Of a DNA stretch of 16,399 bases, positions 1 to 7,887 are shown piece by piece; the stretch's first letter is position 1, and each line of letters begins with the position of its first letter. Position numbers and translations under genes: made by a program. Under the pieces are notes generated by a model, which was not told the DNA's origin, ran no database searches, and saw only the letters and a list, made by a program, of their open reading frames with translations. This DNA comes from an uncultured bacterium (GTDB lineage Bacteria > Actinomycetota > Coriobacteriia > Coriobacteriales > Eggerthellaceae): assembly GCA_905215035.1 (NCBI GenBank), contig CAJMOJ010000046.1:1-16399 (forward strand), written 5' to 3'.

Positions 1-52
1 TGCCCCCATACGGACCTGAACCGTACGCGTCTGCCAATTCCGCCACGCCCGC
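1..52 (-). tRNA. tRNA-Leu (anticodon CAG), 5' part only
   Basis: Read on the minus strand from 52 downward, the sequence begins GCGGGCGTGGCGGAATTGGC, the typical acceptor/D-arm start of a class II tRNA-Leu. It continues into an anticodon stem TACGG/CCGTA around the loop TTCAGGT, giving anticodon CAG (reads CUG). The variable arm, T arm and 3' end lie outside the window, so the gene is truncated by the window edge and not by damage. It is divergent from fhaA. Confidence 0.93.
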
Positions 53-85
53 AGATAGCGCCCCTTTACTCAAAAGGCGATGACT

Positions 86-115
86 ACCTTACCCTAACTT
101 ACCGGGATAATGCAA
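86..115 (-). promoter_or_regulatory. Possible promoter of the tRNA-Leu gene
   Basis: On the minus strand there is a TTGCAT box (110-115) and a TAAGGT box (86-91) separated by 18 bases, about 34 bases before the mature tRNA 5' end. The match to the sigma-70/SigA consensus is moderate (4 of 6 in each box). Position relative to the tRNA is right, but no start site can be shown from sequence alone. Confidence 0.35.
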
Positions 116-196
116 GAAGAGATTAACCACTCAGGGTCAAATTCGAACTAAAAATATCCTTACATTACTGTTCACAAATAGTAAATACCTGTCAAA

Positions 197-230
197 TTGT
201 CTTAAATGTGGCATGATAGTAGATTACAAT
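197..230 (+). promoter_or_regulatory. Probable promoter of the fhaA-led cluster
   Basis: Two overlapping candidates are visible. TTGTCT (197-202) is followed after 17 bases by TAGATT (220-225). TACAAT (225-230) is a 5-of-6 match to the -10 consensus, with the weaker TTAAAT (202-207) 17 bases before it. Either would start transcription near 232-237 and give a leader of about 55 bases that includes the hairpin at 253-274. The region upstream to the divergent tRNA is AT-rich and otherwise unremarkable. Confidence 0.45.
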
Positions 231-252
231 ACCTAGACTTGGAAGCCATATG

Positions 253-274
253 CTGACTTTCATCCCAAAGTCAG
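253..274 (+). promoter_or_regulatory. Perfect 8-bp hairpin in the fhaA leader, next to the ribosome binding site
   Basis: CTGACTTT (253-260) and AAAGTCAG (267-274) are exact inverted repeats around the six-base loop CATCCC. The stem ends four bases before the AAGGAG Shine-Dalgarno (278-283). It may be a leader hairpin affecting RNA stability or translation, or a DNA operator. It is not a plausible intrinsic terminator because only A residues and then the SD follow. Confidence 0.55.
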
Positions 275-289
275 AAAAAGGAGCATCTA

Positions 290-1372
290 ATGGGATTTTT
301 CTCTCGATTTGAACGTCGCGTAGAAGACGGGTTTGACAACATTAATGATAAATTGTTCGACTCACCTATTTCTCCTGTTCAAATTGCCAAAAAGGCTGAA
401 AAGCAAATGCGACGTGAAAAGATGGTTGGCGCTGGAAAAGAATTCGCTCCTACGCTCTATACCGTCTTAGTAAATCCCGATGACGATGATCGTCTTTTTG
501 GATACTATCCCACCCTTGCAGGTGAAACTGAAACATATTTAAAAGCAAAAGCAACTGAAGAGGGTCTTGTCATGGACGGAGAACCTCTCGTTCGCTTCAT
601 TGTTGACGATGAGCTCAAATCAGGTCGTTTTGACGTTATTGCTGAGATGGTTTCTGCACCTATCATTGCTCAACTTCGTGCTGAAGAAATGACTCGTTAC
701 GGTCTGGCTCCTCAAACTCCTGCCTATGGCGCAAACGTACGAGGCGCAAATCCTTATACCCCCGCAGCAACCCCGCAGGGTGGCGTATCCGTTATTGGCG
801 GCGCACCTGCTGGTGGTGTAGGAGCGGGAGTAGTAGGATCTGGCAGCGCTGCCATGGCAGAGACCAATCGCCCCCATGGCGCAGAGCACATTGTCTCTAA
901 TATGCGCGCAACACGTGATGGATCCGCGCAAGAGGTTGATCCTCTTTCTGGCATTGATGTTATGGCCGAAGACGTGGTTATGGATGAATTTTCTCCTGCG
1001 CAAGGCCAAGATGCTATACCCAATACACAGCTTTTTCCCGAAGAGGTACCTGGTGCTCCTCACGTAACGCCGGCGGCCAATGCAGGCCCTGCTCCTCATT
1101 TAGTCAATCTCGTTACGGGTCGCTCGTTTGTTCTTGCCAAACCCCTCATTGTTTTGGGTCGTGGCCTATCATGCGACATTGTGCTCGATGACTTAAACGC
1201 CAGCCGCACCCATGCACAGTTGCAAGAAATCGCTCCCGCAACGTGGCAAATCTCTGATTTGGGATCCCTCAACGGCACCCTCGTCAACGGCAAACACATC
1301 GCTGAAGTCATTGTGAGTGAAGGCGATCGTATTAGTATTGGCGCAACAACGTTTCTCTTTACGTATAACTAA
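290..1372 (+). CDS. fhaA: FhaA, DUF3662/FHA-domain phosphothreonine-binding protein
   Basis: The 360-aa protein has the two-part architecture of actinobacterial FhaA. Residues 1-130 form the DUF3662 (FhaA N-terminal) domain, beginning with the typical MGFFSRFERRVEDG. A flexible Gly/Ala/Pro-rich linker (about 140-265) follows, then an FHA domain at 270-358. The phosphothreonine-binding residues are visible: G290-R291, S305-R306-x-H308 and N328-G329-T330. FHA domains bind phosphothreonine on partners; in mycobacteria FhaA binds PknB substrates of the envelope machinery, including the MviN/MurJ pseudokinase complex. The start is well supported by AAGGAG six bases before the ATG. It is the first gene of the fhaA-fhaB-pstP-rodA/pbpA-pknB block. 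There is no transmembrane segment, so it is probably cytosolic. Confidence 0.93.
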   Translation: MGFFSRFERRVEDGFDNINDKLFDSPISPVQIAKKAEKQMRREKMVGAGKEFAPTLYTVLVNPDDDDRLFGYYPTLAGETETYLKAKATEEGLVMDGEPLVRFIVDDELKSGRFDVIAEMVSAPIIAQLRAEEMTRYGLAPQTPAYGANVRGANPYTPAATPQGGVSVIGGAPAGGVGAGVVGSGSAAMAETNRPHGAEHIVSNMRATRDGSAQEVDPLSGIDVMAEDVVMDEFSPAQGQDAIPNTQLFPEEVPGAPHVTPAANAGPAPHLVNLVTGRSFVLAKPLIVLGRGLSCDIVLDDLNASRTHAQLQEIAPATWQISDLGSLNGTLVNGKHIAEVIVSEGDRISIGATTFLFTYN

Positions 1373-1414
1373 CACAACAAATTGCTACCCTAACCGCACT
1401 GAGAGAAGGTCTTT

Positions 1415-1828
1415 GTGATAGATATTATTTTACTGATCGGGCGATTGCTCTTTGTGGCACTGCTCTATCTGTTTTTATTTGCCATCATGAAGACAGGAAT
1501 TGGTCTCGTAAAAGGTCAACGCAAAAAGGACAAGGCTTGGACGGTCGCCGTCGAAAAAGGCCCTAAGGAGTTGCGCGGTGTCCAGATTGCTGTACATGGC
1601 CCTGTCACTATCGGCCGCTCTCCTAGCGCTGATATCACGATTGCCGCTGAATACGTTTCTTCTTTACATGCCCGCTTTGTTCTTATGGGACAAAACTTAT
1701 TTGTTGAAGATAATCACTCTCTTAATGGAACTTACGTCAACAATCACCCTATCCAAGAACCCACCGCACTTCGCGATGGGGATCGCGTCACCGTTGGAGA
1801 CGTCACGATGCGGGTGAGGTTTAACTAA
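1415..1828 (+). CDS. fhaB: FhaB, membrane-anchored FHA-domain protein
   Basis: The 137-aa protein has one N-terminal membrane segment (residues 4-26), a basic stretch (34-41) and a C-terminal FHA domain (about 58-136). FHA landmarks are G67-R68, S82-S-L-H85 and S102-L-N-G-T106. The second position of the usual SRxH motif is Ser here, a minor departure. The start is GTG at 1415, preceded by AGAAGG (1404-1409). Its stop shares one base with the start of the phosphatase gene, which indicates translational coupling. Mycobacterial FhaB (FipA) sits in the same genomic position and links kinase signalling to the division/elongation machinery. The same role here is inferred from synteny and architecture. 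Confidence 0.9.
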   Translation: MIDIILLIGRLLFVALLYLFLFAIMKTGIGLVKGQRKKDKAWTVAVEKGPKELRGVQIAVHGPVTIGRSPSADITIAAEYVSSLHARFVLMGQNLFVEDNHSLNGTYVNNHPIQEPTALRDGDRVTVGDVTMRVRFN

Positions 1829-3048
1829 TGGTTACTCATCGCACGCAAACAGCTCCTGAATCCTACGTCGAGAAATCGCGATCCTTTTTTGGATCACGCA
1901 CTGACGTGGGACTGGTACGTGACCACAACGAAGACTCTCTGTTGGTTGCGCCGCCCCTCTATGTCGTTGCAGATGGCATGGGCGGTCATGCTGCGGGTGA
2001 AATTGCTTCAGAAATTGTGGTACGAACGCTTGATGAGTTAGCACCTCGCAACATTGATGTTGATGGGCTTACCAATGCTGTTGAAGCGGCTAATCTAAAT
2101 GTCATTAAAGCACCTAAACAAGGTATTGGTCGTTCTGGCATGGGCACTACCTGTACCGCGGCCATTTTGCAAGAAACACGCTTATTAATTGCACAAGTAG
2201 GTGATTCGCGCGCGTACCTGTTACATAAAGGTCAGCTTCAGCAGCTCACGCGCGATCATTCTCTGATGGCAGATTTGATCGAGGCGGGGCATATTACACC
2301 CGAACAGGCGCGTAACCATCCCGACCGGTCTGTTATTACCCGCGCTATGGGATCTGACCCCTACATGCTTCCTGATATCTACGAGCTTAATGTAGCAGAT
2401 GGCGATAGGGTCCTTTTATGCTCTGATGGGTTGTGCGGCATGATTTATGACGATGAGATTGCCGCTATTATGCGTCGTCATCCTGATCCTCAAACGTGTG
2501 CAGACAGATTGGTACGTGCCGCTGTCGATGCAGGTGGTTGTGACAATGTAACCGTTATCGTAGTAGATGTTCACTCCACTACAGGCCAAGCACGAACCAT
2601 CAAACGCGCAAAACGCAAATACCGCACCCTTGCTATCTGCATTGCACTTGCCATCGTTGCCGCATTTGTTTTGGGTGCCTTTGGTGCGTATGCATACGTC
2701 AACAATTCTGCTTATCTCATAGCCGAAGACGGCAAGGTAAGTGTGTACCGTGGCATACCTGATACGTTTTTGGGCATGCAGCTTTCTCATCTTGAGCAAA
2801 CAACTGACATTCCCGTTGATCAACTCCCTCCTGGTGTTGCCAACAGAATCAAAGATGGCATGTCAGTGGCATCCATGGATGAAGCAAACGAGTTACTTGA
2901 TTCCTATCGCACCGAAATTGCCCGTAATGAGCTCGCTGCACTTGCACAACAAAGCAATCAAAGCGGTTCAACCGACCAAGGTAATCAGGGTAATCAAGAC
3001 GACCAAAGCAGCCAAGGTGGTCAAGACAATCAAGGTGGTGGTCAATAA
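1828..3048 (+). CDS. pstP: PstP-type PP2C Ser/Thr protein phosphatase
   Basis: The 406-aa membrane phosphatase would reverse phosphorylation by the PknB-type kinase downstream. The metal-dependent PP2C motifs are intact: R31-D-H-N-E-D near the N terminus, V47-ADGMGGH-A55, G106-TT, VGDSRAY (124-130), TRDHSL (141-146), ITRAMGS (170-176), LCSDGL (197-202) and D239-N-V-T. One membrane segment lies at about 266-291 after a basic stretch, followed by an extracellular part of about 115 residues. The protein ends in a Gln/Asn/Gly-rich tail (about 374-406). The ATG overlaps the fhaB stop by one base and the stop overlaps the next start by one base. The catalytic domain is about 250 residues, normal for the family. 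Confidence 0.94.
   Translation: MVTHRTQTAPESYVEKSRSFFGSRTDVGLVRDHNEDSLLVAPPLYVVADGMGGHAAGEIASEIVVRTLDELAPRNIDVDGLTNAVEAANLNVIKAPKQGIGRSGMGTTCTAAILQETRLLIAQVGDSRAYLLHKGQLQQLTRDHSLMADLIEAGHITPEQARNHPDRSVITRAMGSDPYMLPDIYELNVADGDRVLLCSDGLCGMIYDDEIAAIMRRHPDPQTCADRLVRAAVDAGGCDNVTVIVVDVHSTTGQARTIKRAKRKYRTLAICIALAIVAAFVLGAFGAYAYVNNSAYLIAEDGKVSVYRGIPDTFLGMQLSHLEQTTDIPVDQLPPGVANRIKDGMSVASMDEANELLDSYRTEIARNELAALAQQSNQSGSTDQGNQGNQDDQSSQGGQDNQGGGQ
2950..3045 (+). repeat. Low-complexity Gln/Asn/Gly codon repeat at the 3' end of pstP
   Basis: CAA, GGT, AAT and GAC codons recur in an imperfect short-period pattern (CAAGGTNNTCAA-like units), encoding QGNQGNQDDQSSQGGQDNQ and similar. Such tracts vary in length between strains by replication slippage. 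The tail would lie outside the cytoplasmic membrane. Confidence 0.6.
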
Positions 3049-5795
3049 TGACACGTCGCAACCTCGAACTTGCTCTTCTTTGCGCTGCTGCGCCATTAGT
3101 AGTATTGCTTTTTGCAATGGTGGCGCTTTCAGAAGGAAGCTCTGTCACCCTTGATAATCTCACGGTGCCGCTCTGCATGTTTGGAGCTTTTGTTGCAGCG
3201 CACTTTGCCATCCGCAAGCTTGCCCCCAATGCCGATCCGGCACTTTTGCCTATATCCTTTGCTCTTTCAGGCATTGGTTTGGCTTTTATTACCCGCTTGG
3301 CACCTGATCTTGCCATGCGTCAAGTTGTGTGGCTCTTTTTGGGCATCATCTTCTTAATTGTTATTCTGCTGTTTATCCGCAATTTAGACAAAGTTGCCAA
3401 CTATAAATACACGCTCATGATTGTGGGCTTTATTCTCTTGCTCTCCCCTATGATTCCCGGTATTGGTCAAGAGATTTATGGCTCACGCATTTGGCTTTCT
3501 ATCGCTGGTTTTTCATTTCAACCAGGTGAGATTGCAAAGATTTTGATCGTACTGTTTTTAGCAGGCTACCTTGCGCAAAACAGAGAAATGCTCTCAGTAT
3601 TCACTACTAAAATTGGCCCCTTTCATTTACCCGATGCGCGCACATTAATGCCGCTGCTGCTCATGTGGGCAATCTCAATGGTGATCGTTGTCTTTGAGAA
3701 AGACTTGGGTAGCGCTATTGTTGTTTTCCTGGTTTTCTTGACCATGCTCTATGTTGCCAGCGGAAAACGTTCTTATCTTTTGATTGGTCTTATCTTTGTA
3801 GCTATTGGTGGCACCCTTGCGTTTCTCTTTTTCTCTCATGTGCAAGTACGTGTGGACACCTGGCTTAACCCCTTCAAAGATCCAACGAACACCGGCTATC
3901 AGCTTGTTCAATCCATTTTCTCTATTGCTGATGGCGGCTTGTTCGGTGTCGGCATTGGCAATGGTCTTGCTGATCAAATTCCTATTGTTGAGTCCGACTT
4001 TATTTTTGCAGCCATCGCAGAAGAAACTGGTCTTTTAGGCGCAGCGGGTCTCTTGTTACTGTATTTATGCTTTGCAATCCGCGGCTTACTTACTGCTGCC
4101 CGCGCTAAAACCGACGTGAGCTCTTTTATTGCTACCGGCCTTACTGCTGTGATTGTGCTACAAGCATTTATTATTGTAGGTGGCGTTACACGACTTATCC
4201 CTCTTACGGGTCTCACGCTTCCCTTTGTATCGCAAGGCGGTTCATCGCTTTTAGCAAGCTTTATCATAGTGGGATTGCTCCTTAAGATCAGTGATTCTTC
4301 AACAGGAATCAACACTGAGATGACCTCAGCCACAGGCCTCATCGCGGGACAAAGCATTCTTGGACGCGTCTCTCTTGGCAAACGCATTACTAACACTATG
4401 ATTGCGTTTTCAATCCTATTTGCGCTGTTAGTCGCAAACCTCACCCTTATTATGGTCATTCAGGCCAAGGACTACCAAAACATGCCCGTTAACAACCACA
4501 CAATGGCCAAAGAGTCTGAAACAGAACGCGGCACTATTTCAACCTATGACAATGTGGTGCTGGCTCAAAGTGTTAAAGAAGATGATGGAACCTATAAGCG
4601 TGTCTATCCTGCTGGCACCCTTGCTGCTCATGTTGTGGGATACGCATCGCAAGTATATGGAACTGCTGGCATTGAAGCTGCCTGCAATGACACTCTCAAG
4701 GGACAACAAAACTTTGCCTCCTGGACTGACGTTTTGAATTACCTTACCGGTGCTACCACTCCCGGCAATGACGTAAAACTCACAATCAACTCAAGCATCC
4801 AAGAAGCAGCACAAAAAGCACTTGAAGGCCATGCAGGTGCTTGCGTGGTTATTGACCCTGAAACGGGTGCAACGCTTGCTCTTGCTAGCTCACCAACGTA
4901 TAACGCAGGCGATATTGATCAAATCCTTTCATCAGGATCTGACTCATCGGCCTTATATAACCGCGCCACCCAAGCGCTCTATCCTCCTGGATCGACCTTT
5001 AAGATTGTTACCCTTGCAACCGCACTTGCCAATAATGTTGCAAGTGAGAACACGGTGTACAACTCACCGGCCCAATTGGAAATTGGCGGCGGAGAAATCA
5101 CCAACTTCAATAAGCGCGGCTACGGTGAGATTACTCTGGCGCGCGCAACGGAAGTTTCTTCAAACACGGTCTTTGCTCAGCTTGGTGTACAGATTGGCGC
5201 ACAAGGACTTGTGCTTGGTGCTGACTCGTTTGGTTTCAATGAGGCTATTGACTACGCATTGCCTTTAGCAACTTCATTGATGCCTGATCCAGCAGAAATG
5301 ACCGAGTGGGAAACAGCATGGGCTGCTGCTGGCGAGCCGGTAGGTCAACATGCTTCCCCCGCTGGACCACAAGCTACCGTCATGGAGATGGCTTTGGTAG
5401 GATGTGCTATCGCTAACGATGGCACTATCATGAAGCCTTACCTCGTTGACTCAATCTACAATGCGGAAGGTAAATGCTCTTCAACCACCTCTCCGCAAGA
5501 GCTCAAACGCGCAATATCTCCCACGATTGCATCTCGTGTTAAAAGTGTTTTGGAAGGCGTTGTTGCACAGGGTACTGGTACACCAGCGCAAGTTTCCGGT
5601 ATCACCATCGCAGGTAAGACTGGTACTGCTGAAACAGGTAAACCCAAAGACGATAGCTGGTTTGTCGGCATGGGCCCTTCCGAAGACTGCAAAGTTGTTG
5701 TAGCGATTGTGCTTGAAGAAGCCGATGTATCTGCTTCTTCTCGTGCACAAAACGTTCTCGCAACAGCCCTACGTGCACAAGGACAACTGAAGTAA
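3048..5795 (+). CDS. RodA-PbpA fusion: SEDS glycan polymerase joined to class B penicillin-binding protein
   Basis: This 915-aa protein combines two enzymes normally made by adjacent genes. Residues 1-415 are a polytopic SEDS (RodA/FtsW) domain with the family signatures G-S-R-x-W (145-149), Q158-P-G-E-I-A-K, NPFKDPTNTGYQ (274-285; D278 is the likely catalytic acid by analogy to RodA), SDFIFAAIAEE (316-326) and GLTLPFVSQGGSS (388-400). After a linker, a further membrane segment (about 449-472) leads into a class B transpeptidase. Its active-site motifs are S649-T-F-K652, S704-S-N706 and K857-T-G-T860. SEDS proteins polymerise lipid II into glycan strands and PbpA cross-links them; here the pair is covalently locked at one-to-one. 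The length matches the sum of separate RodA and PbpA proteins, so neither half is truncated. The start overlaps the pstP stop by one base. Confidence 0.93.
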   Translation: MTRRNLELALLCAAAPLVVLLFAMVALSEGSSVTLDNLTVPLCMFGAFVAAHFAIRKLAPNADPALLPISFALSGIGLAFITRLAPDLAMRQVVWLFLGIIFLIVILLFIRNLDKVANYKYTLMIVGFILLLSPMIPGIGQEIYGSRIWLSIAGFSFQPGEIAKILIVLFLAGYLAQNREMLSVFTTKIGPFHLPDARTLMPLLLMWAISMVIVVFEKDLGSAIVVFLVFLTMLYVASGKRSYLLIGLIFVAIGGTLAFLFFSHVQVRVDTWLNPFKDPTNTGYQLVQSIFSIADGGLFGVGIGNGLADQIPIVESDFIFAAIAEETGLLGAAGLLLLYLCFAIRGLLTAARAKTDVSSFIATGLTAVIVLQAFIIVGGVTRLIPLTGLTLPFVSQGGSSLLASFIIVGLLLKISDSSTGINTEMTSATGLIAGQSILGRVSLGKRITNTMIAFSILFALLVANLTLIMVIQAKDYQNMPVNNHTMAKESETERGTISTYDNVVLAQSVKEDDGTYKRVYPAGTLAAHVVGYASQVYGTAGIEAACNDTLKGQQNFASWTDVLNYLTGATTPGNDVKLTINSSIQEAAQKALEGHAGACVVIDPETGATLALASSPTYNAGDIDQILSSGSDSSALYNRATQALYPPGSTFKIVTLATALANNVASENTVYNSPAQLEIGGGEITNFNKRGYGEITLARATEVSSNTVFAQLGVQIGAQGLVLGADSFGFNEAIDYALPLATSLMPDPAEMTEWETAWAAAGEPVGQHASPAGPQATVMEMALVGCAIANDGTIMKPYLVDSIYNAEGKCSSTTSPQELKRAISPTIASRVKSVLEGVVAQGTGTPAQVSGITIAGKTGTAETGKPKDDSWFVGMGPSEDCKVVVAIVLEEADVSASSRAQNVLATALRAQGQLK

Positions 5796-5831
5796 GGTAA
5801 GAAGAACTAAAAGAGCTAAACGCAAGAAAGC

Positions 5832-5858
5832 CTCAGGTTTAAAACAAGTAAACCTGGG
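5832..5858 (+). other. Hairpin between rodA-pbpA and pknB
   Basis: CAGGTTTA (5834-5841) and TAAACCTG (5849-5856) are exact inverted repeats around a 7-base loop. One G-U and one C-G pair extend the stem to 10 bp. No T-run follows, so it is a weak intrinsic terminator candidate. It may instead protect the 3' end of the upstream message or act as a processing site. A second, smaller inverted repeat, GTAATC/GATTAC, lies at 5876-5892. Confidence 0.45.
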
Positions 5859-5916
5859 AATTAAAGTAAGGAAAAGTAATCATACAGATTACCAAGAAGT
5901 AATTTTTTTGATGATC

Positions 5917-5945
5917 TTGTGTCAGAAAAGGCACAACGATATGTG
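5917..5945 (+). promoter_or_regulatory. Weak candidate promoter for pknB
   Basis: TTGTGT (5917-5922) and TATGTG (5940-5945) are 17 bases apart, about 70 bases before the chosen GTG start of pknB. The -10 match is poor. The 196-220 bp gap and the hairpins after rodA-pbpA suggest that pknB may have its own promoter; this is the best candidate I can see. Confidence 0.25.
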
Positions 5946-6015
5946 AAGATAAGGTATGCTATCAGAACACATGACAACTGATTGCTAAACCATGGGTTCC
6001 AAAAGGAGTTCAAAC

Positions 6016-7887
6016 GTGTCTGGAAACATGATTGGCAGAGTTCTAAACAACCGCTATGAAATCACAGAACGTGTTGGTATCGGCGGAATGGCGGAGGTAT
6101 ACCGCGCCCAAGATACCGTTCTTGATCGCATTGTTGCGGTAAAGGTTATGCTGCCCCAGTATGCAGCAGATCCTACGTTTACTCAGCGCTTCCGTCAAGA
6201 AGCCGCCTCTGCCGCAAAATTGCAAAGCCCGTATATTGTAAGTATCTATGACTGGGGTCTTGATGATGAGACCTACTATATCGTCATGGAATTTCTGCGT
6301 GGCACTGATTTAAAAACCGCTATCAATCAACGTGGTGCTATCAATCAGCGCAAAGTTGCAGAAATTGGATCACAAATTGCACAGGCTTTGAGCGTGGCAC
6401 ATCAAGGTGGCATTATTCACCGTGATATTAAGCCACAAAATATCATGATCCAGCCTGATGGCAACATCAAGGTCATGGATTTTGGTATTGCGCGTGCAGG
6501 TGATGCAGGCCTATCGCAAACCTCGACTGTATTAGGTACTGCACACTACGTTTCTCCTGAGCAAGCACAGGGTAAAGAACTTACGGGATCATCCGATATT
6601 TACTCATTAGGCATTGTGCTTTATGAAGCAGCTACTGGCGTACTTCCTTTCGAAGGAAGTGATGCAGTAAGTGTCGCGGTTAAACAAGTAAATGAGCAAC
6701 CAAAAGCACCTCGTGAAATCAATCCTGATATTAGTCCTTCCCTTGAGGCTATTATCTTGTGTGCGATGGACAAGAACCCTGAAAATCGGTTCGCAACTGC
6801 AGCCGATATGCGCCGTGCGTTAAACGATTTCATAGCGGGCCGCCCTGTTACGCTTCCTTCCAACTATATGGCCACGCAAATGATGAGTGGTGTTGGTGGC
6901 GCTGGCGACGAAACAATTGCTATGTCGCCTCAGGGTGGTGCAACGCGTGTAATGCCTGTCACGCCAGGACTCAACACTATGCAGCCTACCGAGCAAGCAC
7001 AGCGCTCCCATATCGCAACAGACCCTGAGCCTCAAAAGAAATCTAAAAAAGGCCCTATTATTGCTGCTCTTGTTGCCGTCGCCGCTATTATCGCAATTGC
7101 CGTAAGCGTTTTTGCCCTTAATAGCCAAGAAGACATGGAAACCGTTCCTGCCGTTTCCAATGTGGCTCTCACGCAAGCCCAAGCACAATTGCGCGACGCA
7201 GGCTTCGAAATTGGCACCGTCACTGAAGTCTACAACGCTGACGTAACTCCTGGCAATGTAGTTTCTACTTCTCCTGCTGGCGGTCAGCAAGCCAAGAAGG
7301 GAACCACGGTAAATATCACGGTATCCAAGGGTAATGAATCAATTTCTGTACCTGATCTATCTGGCAAGACCAAAGATCAGGCCATGCAAGAACTCTCTTC
7401 ACTTGGACTTTCTGGATCTGAAGGAGAAGCGGTATATTCTGATAAACCAGAAGGACAAGTAGCACAGCAAGATGTTGCAGCAGGAACACCAGTAACGCGT
7501 GGAACTACTATCGTTTTCCATCTATCAAAAGGCGTTGAAACCATTAAGATCCCATCGGTAGTTGATAAAGACAAAGATGCTGCATCTGATATTTTGGAAA
7601 ATGCTGGTTTCAAAGTTAAACTTAAGTATTTTGATTCCGCCGAACCTGCAGGCACCGTTGTCTACCAATCCCAAACTGGCTCTGCAGCACGTGGTACCAC
7701 TATTGAACTTTCCGTATCTAACGGATCCAAAACGCCTGACACAAGCAACCCTGACAACGAAGGCTCTTCGGGAGGATCAGGATCAGGTGGATCAGGTTCG
7801 GGGTCCTCTGGATCCGGATCTACTGGTAACTCCGGATCTTCTGGCTCTTCGGGAGGATCAGGATCTACCGGAAGTGGCAATAACTAA
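6016..7887 (+). CDS. pknB: PknB-type PASTA Ser/Thr protein kinase
   Basis: I place the start at GTG 6016 because AAAAGGAG (6001-6008) sits seven bases before it. The in-frame ATG at 5992 has no Shine-Dalgarno and would add eight residues. The 623-aa protein starts with a Hanks-type kinase domain (about 13-272): glycine loop GIGGMAEV, Lys43 in AVKV, HRDIKPQN with Asp137, Asp155 of DFG, and activation-loop Thr169/Thr171 matching the autophosphorylation pair of mycobacterial PknB. A juxtamembrane linker and one membrane segment (about 346-368) follow, then three PASTA repeats (about 375-438, 441-506, 508-570). PASTA domains sense muropeptides or lipid II outside the cell. The C terminus is a roughly 40-residue Gly/Ser tail. 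Three PASTA units is one fewer than in M. tuberculosis PknB. The kinase likely phosphorylates FhaA/FhaB partners and is opposed by PstP. Confidence 0.94.
   Translation: MSGNMIGRVLNNRYEITERVGIGGMAEVYRAQDTVLDRIVAVKVMLPQYAADPTFTQRFRQEAASAAKLQSPYIVSIYDWGLDDETYYIVMEFLRGTDLKTAINQRGAINQRKVAEIGSQIAQALSVAHQGGIIHRDIKPQNIMIQPDGNIKVMDFGIARAGDAGLSQTSTVLGTAHYVSPEQAQGKELTGSSDIYSLGIVLYEAATGVLPFEGSDAVSVAVKQVNEQPKAPREINPDISPSLEAIILCAMDKNPENRFATAADMRRALNDFIAGRPVTLPSNYMATQMMSGVGGAGDETIAMSPQGGATRVMPVTPGLNTMQPTEQAQRSHIATDPEPQKKSKKGPIIAALVAVAAIIAIAVSVFALNSQEDMETVPAVSNVALTQAQAQLRDAGFEIGTVTEVYNADVTPGNVVSTSPAGGQQAKKGTTVNITVSKGNESISVPDLSGKTKDQAMQELSSLGLSGSEGEAVYSDKPEGQVAQQDVAAGTPVTRGTTIVFHLSKGVETIKIPSVVDKDKDAASDILENAGFKVKLKYFDSAEPAGTVVYQSQTGSAARGTTIELSVSNGSKTPDTSNPDNEGSSGGSGSGGSGSGSSGSGSTGNSGSSGSSGGSGSTGSGNN
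7762..7884 (+). repeat. Gly/Ser codon repeat encoding the C-terminal tail of PknB
   Basis: Short GGATCN/TCNGGA units recur across this stretch and encode a GGSGSGGSGSGSSGSG-like tail with few other residues. The repeated hexamer-like units make it slippage-prone. The tail follows the last PASTA domain, so it is extracellular, perhaps a spacer or wall-associated linker. Confidence 0.7.

Noticed and set aside
620..1099. 159-codon minus-strand open frame inside fhaA
   Set aside because: It is antisense to a confidently identified gene, Arg/Cys/Ser-rich and without a domain.
2950..3045. Possible CRISPR-like or tandem repeat array
   Set aside because: The repeats are short, in frame and without spacers; they encode the Gln/Asn/Gly tail of PstP.
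3974..4459. 161-codon minus-strand open frame inside the RodA domain
   Set aside because: It is antisense to conserved SEDS motifs; the composition is that of a complement frame.
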